A DNA stretch of 64,000 nt from Neobacillus driksii (lineage in GTDB: Bacteria; Bacillota; Bacilli; Bacillales; Cytobacillaceae): assembly GCF_013409995.1 (NCBI RefSeq), contig NZ_JACCBX010000011.1:1-64000 (forward strand). The letters run 5' to 3'. Position numbers and translations under genes: made by a program. The notes below the pieces were generated by a model. That model saw only the letters and a list, made by a program, of their open reading frames with translations, was not told where the DNA came from and made no database searches. This document shows positions 34,123 to 41,977 of the stretch, piece by piece (position 1 is the stretch's first letter; each line of letters begins with the position of its first letter).

Positions 34123-34370
34123 AGCCTTCACCTCTCATTCTGCAAACAGTATACGTTAGGCAGCTTTTATCGTTTACTTGAAAAAATATATGCTCATTTT
34201 GACAAATAACGAGAGGAAATTGCTAATAAAGTTCACTCTAATGTTTCTATGTGCTTCCCAAGCAATACTCCTTCATTTATGTGTATTCATCTTATTCACA
34301 ATTCATTATTAAAAATAAGGCTCTCTTATTATTTATTGTTGATTTTCGTGGAGGGTTGAGAATTCATAGG

Positions 34371-34550
34371 CGGAGAATTTCCGGCTATTGTATTTTGAGG
34401 AACCTTAAGAAGCAGATATAAGCGGAGATATTCCGGATAACAGCTTTAAATAAGACAAAATCCAAGGATTTGGATACAATAAGCGGAAAAACTCCGCTTA
34501 TATTTAAGGAAATATGGGTATTTCCCCATTTAAACGGAAATTCTCCGCTT
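34371..34550. repeat. Cluster of four CGGAGAA-TTCCG palindromes
   Basis: Four imperfect palindromes at a spacing of about 50-60 bases: CGGAGAATTTCCGG (34371), AGCGGAGATATTCCGG (34421), AAGCGGAAAAACTCCGCTTA (34481) and AACGGAAATTCTCCGCTT (34533). They share a core GCGGA-N5/6-TCCGC. Between spoVK and hfq (34123-34599) nothing else is visible. Whether they act as RNA hairpins or protein sites is unknown. Confidence 0.65.
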
Positions 34551-34599
34551 ATTATCCAGCACATAAAAATCAACATTCAGTTTTAACACAGTCAAAATA

Positions 34600-34634
34600 A
34601 AAAAAGCCCATGGATTCATGGACTCGGGATCATA
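34600..34634 (-). terminator. Terminator of miaA-hfq
   Basis: On the minus strand GAGTCCATG-aat-CCATGGGCT followed by TTTTTTT. Confidence 0.8.
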
Positions 34635-34642
34635 AATAAAGA

Positions 34643-34873
34643 TTATTGTGCATCCAGGTCAAGCTGAACATTTCTTTGCGGCGCAAAGGTTGAAATGGCA
34701 TGCTTGTAAACCAGTTGCTGCTTTCCTTCCGATTCAAAAAGAACAGTAAAATTATCAAAGCCTTTAATTTGGCCTCGTAATTGGAATCCGTTTAATAAGA
34801 ATACCGTTACGTGGGTATTATCCTTACGGCACTGGTTTAAAAATTGGTCCTGAATGTTAATGGTGGTTTTCAT
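34643..34873 (-). CDS. hfq: RNA chaperone Hfq
   Basis: A 76-residue Sm-like hexameric RNA-binding protein: QDQFLNQCRKDNTHVTVFLL with the proximal-face residues, GFQLRGQIKGFDNFTVLFES and the Sm2 motif YKHAISTF. GAGGAGGATATACAA precedes the ATG. It follows miaA by 26 bases, the usual miaA-hfq pair. Confidence 0.97.
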   Translation of the reverse strand: MKTTINIQDQFLNQCRKDNTHVTVFLLNGFQLRGQIKGFDNFTVLFESEGKQQLVYKHAISTFAPQRNVQLDLDAQ

Positions 34874-34899
34874 TTGTATATCCTCCTCTTTTATCTCTA

Positions 34900-35865
34900 C
34901 TAATATGTATTCGATTTTACTTGTAGCTTTCCTTCAACGTATTGTGAAATTTCGGTTATTTTTTTTGACAAATTTGAGACATCTGTCATGTCGAACCATT
35001 GTACTTCCATTTTGTTCCGAAACCAGGTTAGCTGTCTTTTTGCATATCGTCTAGAATTTTGTTTTAGATTTTCAACGGCAAGATCTAGACCAACCTTCCC
35101 ATCCAAATAATCATAAATTTCCTTATAACCAATAGCCTGAATGGATTGACAATCTCTAAGTCCCTGCCTGTGTAACCTGCTGACTTCATCAAGCAGACCT
35201 TCCGAAATCATCATGTCTACACGCATATTAATCCGTTCATATAGCTTATCCCGCTCCATCGTTAAACCGATCAGTGCAGTTTCATAAAGAAGGTCAGGCT
35301 GCTGATTATTTTGATAGTCACTCATAATCTTACCAGTACAATGAAAAATTTCAAGTGCCCTTATCACCCTTCTAACATTATTCGGGTGAATTTGGCTCGC
35401 ACTCTCAGGATCTACCTTCGTTAACTCCTGATGAAGAGCTTCATTGCCAATTTCCTTCGCCCTCTCTTCAAGCTGTAAACGAAATTCTTCATCCGCTGGG
35501 GCCTCAGAAAACTGATAATCATATATGACCGCTTGAATGTAAAGACCTGTCCCGCCAACGATGATAGGAAGCTTACCTTTTGAGGTGATGTCTGATATTT
35601 TCGCCCGTACAAGCTGCTGGAATTCCGCAACCGAAAAACTCTCATCCGGCTCTTTAATATCAATCAAATGGTGAGCTATTCCTTCCATTTCCTCATGTTT
35701 TATTTTTGCAGTCCCAATATCCATACCACGATAAATCTGCATGGAATCGCCGCTGATAATTTCGCCATTATACCGTTTAGCCAGCTCAATGCTTAATTTT
35801 GTTTTTCCAACTGCCGTTGGACCAATAATGACTAATAATTTCTGTTTTGAATCCAAAATTTTCAC
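34900..35865 (-). CDS. miaA: tRNA dimethylallyltransferase MiaA
   Basis: A 321-residue enzyme that adds dimethylallyl to A37 of tRNAs reading UNN codons. N-terminal P-loop IIGPTAVGKTKLSIELAKRY, ISGDSMQIYRGMDIGTAK with the base-binding Asp, GGTGLYIQAVIYDYQF, and the C-terminal NSRRYAKRQLTWFRN. Length is normal. First gene of miaA-hfq. Confidence 0.96.
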   Translation of the reverse strand: MKILDSKQKLLVIIGPTAVGKTKLSIELAKRYNGEIISGDSMQIYRGMDIGTAKIKHEEMEGIAHHLIDIKEPDESFSVAEFQQLVRAKISDITSKGKLPIIVGGTGLYIQAVIYDYQFSEAPADEEFRLQLEERAKEIGNEALHQELTKVDPESASQIHPNNVRRVIRALEIFHCTGKIMSDYQNNQQPDLLYETALIGLTMERDKLYERINMRVDMMISEGLLDEVSRLHRQGLRDCQSIQAIGYKEIYDYLDGKVGLDLAVENLKQNSRRYAKRQLTWFRNKMEVQWFDMTDVSNLSKKITEISQYVEGKLQVKSNTY

Positions 35866-36072
35866 ACTGCCCTTTTCATAATTTCCATGATGTCACACAC
35901 ACATACTAACACAAACTTCAAAAGCAGTTGAACATCAAATAAGTATAATCAAAAATAATCCTTTCTATGCATGTTTTTTATAAAGGATTTTATTATTCCA
36001 TTTTCGTCTCAATAAATATATTTCCTTTACATCTTTACATTCCTATAACGATTCATTTACAAACAGCGTTTT

Positions 36073-36102
36073 ACCCCCAAGTTCATGGTAGGCTTAATCG
36101 TA
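36073..36102 (+). promoter_or_regulatory. Possible SigI-type promoter of mreBH
   Basis: ACCCCC (36073-36078) and CGTA (36099-36102), separated by 20 bases, lie about 70 bases before the mreBH start. B. subtilis mreBH is a SigI target, and SigI promoters are described with an ACCCCC-like -35 and a CGWA -10. The spacing is my weak point. The rest of 35866-36172 holds no gene that I can see. Confidence 0.3.
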
Positions 36103-36172
36103 GCATATTGTGTAGAAAAATGACTGGTCAAAACGGCTGGTTGTCGAAAAATAGGAAATTAGGTGAAATGAA

Positions 36173-37180
36173 ATGTTATCAAACTTTGAAATTGGAATTG
36201 ATTTAGGAACTGCTAATATATTGGTTTATAGTAAAAATAAAGGAATCGCTGTAAATGAACCTTCGGTCGTTGCGATTGATACAGAAACGAAAAAGGTTGT
36301 TGCTTTTGGTACAGAAGCAAAAGAAATGATTGGAAAAACACCAGAGAAAATTATTGCCATCCGCCCATTAAAAGAAGGCGTCATTGCCGATTATGACCTT
36401 ACCACAGAGCTTCTGAAGCATATCATGCGCAAAGCTTCCAAATCAGTCGGCTTTGCCGTTCGTAAGCCAAATGTTGTGATTTGTACACCTTCTGGTTCAA
36501 CAAGTGTTGAAAGACGAGCGATTCATGACGCAGTGAGAAATGCCGGCGCAAAAAAAATTCAGTTGATTGAAGAACCAGTAGCGGCTGCTATTGGTGCCGG
36601 AATGCCTGTGGATGAGCCGGTAGCCAATGTGGTTGTAGATATTGGCGGGGGTAATACAGAGGTAGCGATCATATCATTCGGCGGTGTGGTCTCCTGCCAT
36701 TCTATTAAAATTGGCGGAGACCGTCTTGATGAAGAAATCATTCAACATGTCCGAAAAGAATATAACGTGTTGATTGGTGAGCGTACAGCAGAGAATGTCA
36801 AAATGGAAATCGGCTATGCATTGGTTGATCACGAAGAGCTTTCTATGGAAGTACGTGGTCGTGACCTTGTAACAGGTTTGCCAAAAACCGTGACACTATC
36901 ATCATATGAAATCAGAGATGCTTTAAAAGAATCATTGTCTCATATATTAGAAGCGATTCGTGCAACACTCGAGGACTGCCCTGCCGAACTAAGCGGAGAC
37001 ATTGTGGACCGCGGTGTGATCCTAACGGGTGGCTGTGCCTTAATGAAGGGAATGGAAGAATGGCTAAGCAAGGAAATAGTAGTGCCTGTACAATTAGCAG
37101 AAAATCCTCTTGAATCCGTCGCAATCGGAACCGGACAAGCCCTTAAATACATGCATAAGATTCCAGCTTTAGTGAAGTAA
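36173..37180 (+). CDS. mreBH: Actin-like cell-shape protein MreBH
   Basis: A 335-residue bacterial actin, the same length as B. subtilis MreBH, which directs the cell-wall hydrolase LytE and lateral wall growth. Phosphate-1 motif EIGIDLGTANILVYSKNKG, VICTPSGSTSVERRAIHDAV, phosphate-2 DIGGGNTEVAII and adenosine motif GVILTGGCALMKGMEEWL. The SKNKG and PVDEPVANVVVDIGGG sequences favour MreBH over MreB and Mbl. Asn in GGGN and Cys in TGGC replace the usual Thr and Gly. AGGTGAAATGAA precedes the ATG. Single gene with a terminator, not near mreCD. Confidence 0.92.
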   Translation: MLSNFEIGIDLGTANILVYSKNKGIAVNEPSVVAIDTETKKVVAFGTEAKEMIGKTPEKIIAIRPLKEGVIADYDLTTELLKHIMRKASKSVGFAVRKPNVVICTPSGSTSVERRAIHDAVRNAGAKKIQLIEEPVAAAIGAGMPVDEPVANVVVDIGGGNTEVAIISFGGVVSCHSIKIGGDRLDEEIIQHVRKEYNVLIGERTAENVKMEIGYALVDHEELSMEVRGRDLVTGLPKTVTLSSYEIRDALKESLSHILEAIRATLEDCPAELSGDIVDRGVILTGGCALMKGMEEWLSKEIVVPVQLAENPLESVAIGTGQALKYMHKIPALVK

Positions 37181-37225
37181 GAAATAACTAGCAATTACAA
37201 GGTAACGAGTTACTATGTATAAATA

Positions 37226-37262
37226 AACTGGCTCAGTTCACTTCAGAGCCAGTTTTTTAATT
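37226..37262 (+). terminator. Terminator of mreBH
   Basis: AACTGGCTC-agttcacttca-GAGCCAGTT followed by TTTTAATT. Confidence 0.88.
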
Positions 37263-37315
37263 AACTTATTAAATGATTTTTTTGTTTTAATATATCTAAA
37301 AAATCTTCAGGTATA

Positions 37316-37732
37316 TTATAATAATTGGTTATTAACTGTTAACTTTACATCACCTATCGTTTCGATATGAACTTTTTCTTCCTTGAGAGTTTCAATAATC
37401 TGTTTTATTTCTTCATATTGGTTCTTATATATTTCTACATCCTCAAGGAGAGTTGGATGTAGAGTAACCTCAATACGATCTTCTCTTAAAGGAATACGAA
37501 TCGTTTCAATATTTTTATCCGTTTCTCCCTCTGAATTTAATATTTTTTTCTCAATAATTAACTCCTCACGGCGAACGGGTACCAAAATTTGCTTCTCTTC
37601 AGTATAACTTTTCTTATACACGGTAACGTTAGCTGTCTCTATCCACTTTTTACTTACCTGCAACTCTTCTTTATGTAAATTAAGTGATACTTTATCATAG
37701 TGGTCATTTGCTGTTTTTGGCTGCTCAGACAC
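37316..37732 (-). CDS. YsnF/AvaK-domain (DUF2382) protein
   Basis: A 138-residue protein from GTG at 37732, five bases after GGAGGAGG. The longer frame from 37774 begins inside the terminator of the upstream gene and is not used. One DUF2382 repeat with LHKEELQVSKKWIETANVTV, VPVRREELIIEKKIL, TIRIPLREDRIEVTLHPTLL and EEIKQIIETLKEEKVHIETI. The alternating charged beta-strand pattern is typical. The family is linked to stress responses, without a known mechanism. It forms a pair with the next DUF2382 gene. Confidence 0.8.
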   Translation of the reverse strand: MSEQPKTANDHYDKVSLNLHKEELQVSKKWIETANVTVYKKSYTEEKQILVPVRREELIIEKKILNSEGETDKNIETIRIPLREDRIEVTLHPTLLEDVEIYKNQYEEIKQIIETLKEEKVHIETIGDVKLTVNNQLL

Positions 37733-37759
37733 TTTAATCCTCCTCCAAGGAAAAGAGTG

Positions 37760-37800
37760 AAAACACCTTTTCATTATGGAGAATGAAAAGGTGTTTTTGC
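37760..37800 (-). terminator. Terminator between the two DUF2382 genes
   Basis: AAAACACCTTTTCATT pairs with AATGAAAAGGTGTTTT across a short loop; the stem overlaps the region just before the 37732 start codon. Confidence 0.8.
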
Positions 37801-37802
37801 TT

Positions 37803-38378
37803 TTAGCTGTTATTTATATCTTCAAAGCCTGATGTATCGGAAACAAAATCAACACTACCAGTAGTATTAACATTAGCTGTTTCACTTTTAAGAGTTTCCT
37901 GAACTTGCTGCGTTTCCTCAACTTGGCGTTTAGAAGCAGAGACTTCCTCAGTGGTTACAGTGTATTTGTTTACCTGAACTTGCTCCTGGCTTACAGGAAT
38001 ATGGATAGTCTCCTCTGCACTTATTGATGCATTACTACGTTCGTTCACTGGCGTTCTCTTTATTACAACTTCCTCGTGCATAACAGGAACTTCTACCGTT
38101 TTTTGTTCTTCTACAACCTCTTTTGAAAGGACAACTTCACCAGCATCGACTTTATTTTTCGTAATGTCTAGCTCTTCCTTATGAAGCTCTAGGGAGCCGT
38201 TAGTTTGAGTATCTTGGGTGCTTGAGCTAGCGTTGTTTCCTTGCATACTTGAGCTAGTGTTGTCTCCTTGGGTACTTGAGCTAGTGCTGTTTCCTTGGGT
38301 TCCTGCATTCTTTTGGCTGTCTTGATTATTTGTATTTTGTGAATTGTCATCACTAAACAAATCAAAAATGTTACCCAT
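37803..38378 (-). CDS. YsnF/AvaK-domain (DUF2382) protein with low-complexity N-terminus
   Basis: A 191-residue protein. Residues about 12-60 are a Gln/Asn/Ser/Thr-rich tract containing imperfect copies of TQGN(N/D)xSSS, encoded by a short degenerate DNA repeat. Then comes the DUF2382 domain: LELHKEELDITKNKVDAGEV, VPVMHEEVVIKRTPV, TIHIPVSQEQVQVNKYTV. GAGGAGGAATTCTT precedes the ATG. It is the upstream partner of 37316-37732. The unstructured N-terminus may be a spacer or an assembly tail; function unknown. Confidence 0.8.
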   Translation of the reverse strand: MGNIFDLFSDDNSQNTNNQDSQKNAGTQGNSTSSSTQGDNTSSSMQGNNASSSTQDTQTNGSLELHKEELDITKNKVDAGEVVLSKEVVEEQKTVEVPVMHEEVVIKRTPVNERSNASISAEETIHIPVSQEQVQVNKYTVTTEEVSASKRQVEETQQVQETLKSETANVNTTGSVDFVSDTSGFEDINNS

Positions 38379-38623
38379 AAGAATTCCTCCTCACGAATTG
38401 ATTAATGTAATGCCTTTATATAATCTACCCAAAGGATATTTTTATTCTCTATGAAAAAACTTACTTTGTGGGAATAATTTAAAAATAACATCAAAAAAAG
38501 GCTCACTGCTGTAGCTCTTTTTTATTATGAATGGATATTCCAGATCATTACAGGTAAAAATACTAATTAGATAATAAAACATTAGTATTGTATAGCAGAT
38601 GGCCCATATCAGGGTGTTTTACA

Positions 38624-39090
38624 ATGAAAGAAAAATGGAAAATGTATTTATTGCTAATAATTCCTTGGTTTTCTGTAATAAAACTTGGTAAATACTCTTT
38701 CCTTCAGTACCTGCCTATTATCATTTTTAGTGACTTGATCATTGCCTTAATAAGTGAGTTATCTCGAGCGTTCAAATGGTGGAAGGTAAAGAACCCCATT
38801 TTTCCAAAATTAGCAACAGATGTATCATTTGTTTTTGGTCCTTTTACTATCCTAAACTTTTGGATCTTTAAATTAACAACCAAAAAATTCTGGGTATATC
38901 TTTTGACTAATATTTTTGCTGACTACTAATTTGCTTACCTTAACAACCTTAGCAGAAAAACTAGGCGTATATAAAATGGGAAGAATGAGTCGAAAGCAGC
39001 TTTTTAATTCTAAGTGTTGCAGTAGCAATTTTTAATTACTTGTATCAATTTTTAATTGTTGAACCACAAAGAAGAGATAAATCATATTGA
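38624..39090 (+). pseudogene. Third member of the membrane paralogue family, frameshifted
   Basis: ATG at 38624 opens LLIIPWFSVIKLGKYSFLQY and SRAFKWWKVKNPIFP, FGPFTILNFWIFKLTTKKFW as in the proteins at 7062 and 15211, then stops at 38927-38929. One frame over, the sequence continues LLTLTTLAEKLGVYKMGRMS RKQLF. A second shift near 39006 restores FLILSVAVAIFNYLYQFLIV to TGA at 39090. Two indels therefore inactivate a gene of about 150 codons. The last part matches the RLNHIQFF-YGVQY end of the intact paralogues. Confidence 0.75.
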
Positions 39091-39106
39091 TTTTATAATA
39101 TCAATA

Positions 39107-39148
39107 AAAAATGACTATCAAACAAACCATGTGATAGTCATTTTTCCT
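39107..39148. terminator. Terminator of the 39196 gene
   Basis: AAAAATGACTATCA pairs with TGATAGTCATTTTT; usable from both sides. Confidence 0.85.
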
Positions 39149-39195
39149 ATACTTTTTTTATTTGAGATTGATTATGAAACTTTTATACTTAAAAA

Positions 39196-39648
39196 CTAGA
39201 TGTCACTCTGCCGTTTTCTCATATAATTGAAATATAAGAAAATCGGCAGCGGAATGATGATAAAGCCTAAGCTTTTAATAAGTTGGTTTTTTGCATTTTC
39301 TCTAGCTCGGTTCTTTTCATCTTTTACCATTTGATCATATCTTTCTCTAATTTCATCATCCGATAACTTTTGACTTTCCCCTGTTGGAACTTTCCCGTGA
39401 TGGTAAACCTGCTTGAAATCTTCAAAGTTTTGATAATAACCTGGCGGGCTTACTAAATCGGCTGCGGCCATAAAAATTGAAATTCCTCCGCCAATCACCA
39501 TCATAAGCGTTGCAAACAAGACTAAATACGTATAAAGATGACGTATCACTACCTCTCCCCCCATTTCTTTGTTTTTCACAGCGTAAACGATTACAAAAAT
39601 AATGATAACAATAGGTAAAAAAGTACTTAAGATACCAAAAACAAACAT
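39196..39648 (-). CDS. Hypothetical three-helix membrane protein
   Basis: A 150-residue protein; ATG at 39648 is preceded by GAAAGGGGG, so I drop the first six codons of the longer frame. Helices at about 5-24, 38-62 and 126-142. Between the second and third is a polar, mainly helical region (LSDDEIRERYDQMVKDEKNR). I recognise no named family, although proteins of this plan are common in Bacillaceae. Single gene. Confidence 0.65.
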   Translation of the reverse strand: MFVFGILSTFLPIVIIIFVIVYAVKNKEMGGEVVIRHLYTYLVLFATLMMVIGGGISIFMAAADLVSPPGYYQNFEDFKQVYHHGKVPTGESQKLSDDEIRERYDQMVKDEKNRARENAKNQLIKSLGFIIIPLPIFLYFNYMRKRQSDI

Positions 39649-39784
39649 TCGGCGACCCCCTTTCATCTCCCTTATGGTGTAATTTTACACTATTTCACCA
39701 ACAAATATAAGACCATTCTGATAATTTTATAAAAAGCTTTGTTAAATTACTTAGTTGCTTCATAGTACAACGGTATAAAAGGTC

Positions 39785-39986
39785 GATGAAAGACAAATAT
39801 GGAGAACTCCCAATGAAATTAGTCCTTCATATGGCGTGATGAAAGACATATCAGGAGAGTTCCCAGTGAGTTTAGTCCTTCATAAGCATGATGAAAGACT
39901 AATCAGAAGAGGTCCTAGTGAGATTAGTCCTTCATAACATGATGAAAGACTAATCCGAGATACCTCATTGAGTTTAGTCTTTCATA
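39785..39986. repeat. Four tandem 51-53 bp palindromic repeats
   Basis: Units begin at 39785, 39838, 39890 and 39941 with GATGAAAGACWAAT and end with (A/G)TTTAGTCCTTCAT or close variants. The beginning and end of each unit are complementary (GAAAGACTAAT / ATTAGTCCTTC), so each unit folds into a hairpin of about 15 bp. The middles vary (GGAGAACTCC, GGAGAGTTCCC, AGAGGTCC). They lie between the 39196 gene and mutL; the rest of 39649-40032 holds no gene. Confidence 0.8.
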
Positions 39987-40032
39987 AGGATTGCCGTGAG
40001 AAAAATCAATATTTTTCATTAACAAAGCCTTA

Positions 40033-40073
40033 TAAAAAAGAGTGCTTTCTTATTAAAAAGAAAACACTCCTAG
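40033..40073 (-). terminator. Terminator of mutS-mutL
   Basis: On the minus strand GAGTGTTTTCTT-tttaat-AAGAAAGCACTC followed by TTTTTTAT. Confidence 0.88.
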
Positions 40074-40078
40074 TATGT

Positions 40079-41965
40079 TTACATTACCCGTTTAAACATT
40101 TTCTCCATCTCGTACGATGAATAATGCACAATTATTGGTCTTCCATGCGGACAGGTGAACGGATCCGAAGCTTTCCTCAAGTCGTCAAGTAACGCCTGGA
40201 TCTCATCATTGCGCAAATGACGATTCGCTTTAATGGAAGCCTTGCAGCTCATCATAATCGCAGCTTCCTCACGAAGCTTTTTGATATCGACCTTTTTCAT
40301 CGAAAGAAGCTGTTCAATCATATCTTCAATGATTTGCTTTTCTTCTCCCTTTGGAAACCATTGTGGATGGGAGCGAACGATGTAGCTATTCAATCCGAAT
40401 TCCTCAAGAAACACTCCGACATTTTCTAATTCCACCCGATTTTCATTTATTTTCAGGTATTCATCCGTGGAATAATCAAGTGTGATTGGAACAAGTAATT
40501 CCTGGAGCTCAGCATGGACCTGCCCCACCTTTTCACGGAAGTACTCATATTTGAGCCGTTCCTGGGCAGCATGCTGGTCGATAATATATAACCCATTTTC
40601 ATTTTGAGCAAAGATATAGGTACCGTGCATTTGTCCAATTGGATATAACCGCGGTATTCTGCTTTCTATTTTTTCATCCTCGTGCGAAACCGCCGTATCC
40701 TGCTCTGTCTCAATTGGTTCTTGTTCTGGTTCTGGATCAAATCCTTCAAATTCCCAATTTTGATGATCGTCTTCCACTTCCACTTTTTGGGGGACCGGTT
40801 CATAATTGACCTTGATTGTTTCCGTTCTTTCTTGAATTGTCGGTCCAGAAAAGACTGGGCGTTCCCATGTCATCTCTCTTCTAACCGGTATGTCAATGGT
40901 TCGTTCATCAAGAACCAGGGTAGTCTGTTCTGACTTTGGTATCTCTTTTTTCTCTTGCGTATATGCAGACGGAATCAATATCTTCGATTTAAACGCATTT
41001 TTGATGATACCTGTGACCAATTCATTTAGCTCTGCTTCTTTACTGATACGAACCTCCATTTTAGAAGGATGCACATTGACATCGACTAACAATGGATCCA
41101 TATCAATATTGAGGAGAACAATCGGAAATCTTCCGATAGGAAGTAGCGTATGATACCCTTCCTGAATCGCTTTGGCTAAGGCATAATTTTTTATAAAACG
41201 GCCATTTATCATGGTAGAAATATAGTTCCTTGATGCTCTCGTTACCTCAGGCATCGAGGCATAACCGCTAATCTTGTAATCCAGTGATTCCCCGGAGATC
41301 GGTACAAGCTGTTTGGCGATCGCCATTCCATAAATGGACGCGAGCACTTGGCGGACATCACCTTTACCGTTCGTTTGCAGTAACTTACGTTCGTTATGAA
41401 TTAAGCGGAAGGCGACTTCTGGGTGGGAAAGTGCAAGTCGGTTCACCACATCGGTAATATTCCCAAGCTCCGTATGAATGGTCTTCATATACTTCAAGCG
41501 TGCTGGTGTGTTAAAAAATAAATCAGTAATCGTAATATCCGTTCCGCGTCTGCTCGAAGCTTTCTCGTAGACTTCCACCTTACCGCCTTCAATGAGCACG
41601 CGATTTCCTGCACCATCACCGGTTGAAGTTTTCATCTCAAGACGTGAAACGGAAGCGATACTTGGCAGAGCTTCCCCGCGAAACCCAAGGGTGCGAATAC
41701 GGAATAGGTCATTTTCATTCTTGATTTTACTCGTCGCATGACGTTGAAAGGCGAGTAAAACATCTTCTTCTTCAATGCCATTCCCATTATCGGTTATGCG
41801 AATTTTTGCCAGCCCCGCCTCTTCTACCTCAATTTCAATGACCGTACTGCCAGCGTCAATTGCATTCTCAACTAATTCTTTTACAACAGAAGCCGGACGC
41901 TCAACAACTTCTCCTGCTGCAATCTTATTAGATAGTGCGTCGTCTAGCTGGATAATCTTACCCAT
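40079..41965 (-). CDS. mutL: DNA mismatch repair protein MutL
   Basis: A 628-residue protein. GHKL ATPase domain: IAAGEVVERPASVVKELVEN, DNGNGIEEEDV, TLGFRGEALPSIASVSRLEM. The middle (about 350-430) is a Pro/Glu-rich linker. The C-terminal dimerisation/endonuclease domain includes QHAAQERLKYE with the zinc-site residues, and CPHGRPIIVHYS at the end. Bacillus MutL nicks the error-containing strand. I use ATG 41965, seven bases after AGGGGGTG. It starts 12 bases after mutS ends. Confidence 0.95.
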   Translation of the reverse strand: MGKIIQLDDALSNKIAAGEVVERPASVVKELVENAIDAGSTVIEIEVEEAGLAKIRITDNGNGIEEEDVLLAFQRHATSKIKNENDLFRIRTLGFRGEALPSIASVSRLEMKTSTGDGAGNRVLIEGGKVEVYEKASSRRGTDITITDLFFNTPARLKYMKTIHTELGNITDVVNRLALSHPEVAFRLIHNERKLLQTNGKGDVRQVLASIYGMAIAKQLVPISGESLDYKISGYASMPEVTRASRNYISTMINGRFIKNYALAKAIQEGYHTLLPIGRFPIVLLNIDMDPLLVDVNVHPSKMEVRISKEAELNELVTGIIKNAFKSKILIPSAYTQEKKEIPKSEQTTLVLDERTIDIPVRREMTWERPVFSGPTIQERTETIKVNYEPVPQKVEVEDDHQNWEFEGFDPEPEQEPIETEQDTAVSHEDEKIESRIPRLYPIGQMHGTYIFAQNENGLYIIDQHAAQERLKYEYFREKVGQVHAELQELLVPITLDYSTDEYLKINENRVELENVGVFLEEFGLNSYIVRSHPQWFPKGEEKQIIEDMIEQLLSMKKVDIKKLREEAAIMMSCKASIKANRHLRNDEIQALLDDLRKASDPFTCPHGRPIIVHYSSYEMEKMFKRVM

Positions 41966-41977
41966 ACGTGTCACCCC

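Noticed and set aside
37733..37774. Longer N-terminus for the 37316 DUF2382 protein
   Set aside because: Those codons lie within the terminator hairpin of the upstream gene, and GGAGGAGG supports the GTG at 37732.
39785..39986. CRISPR array
   Set aside because: The units are self-complementary and directly abutting, with no constant-length unique spacers, and no cas genes are in the window.
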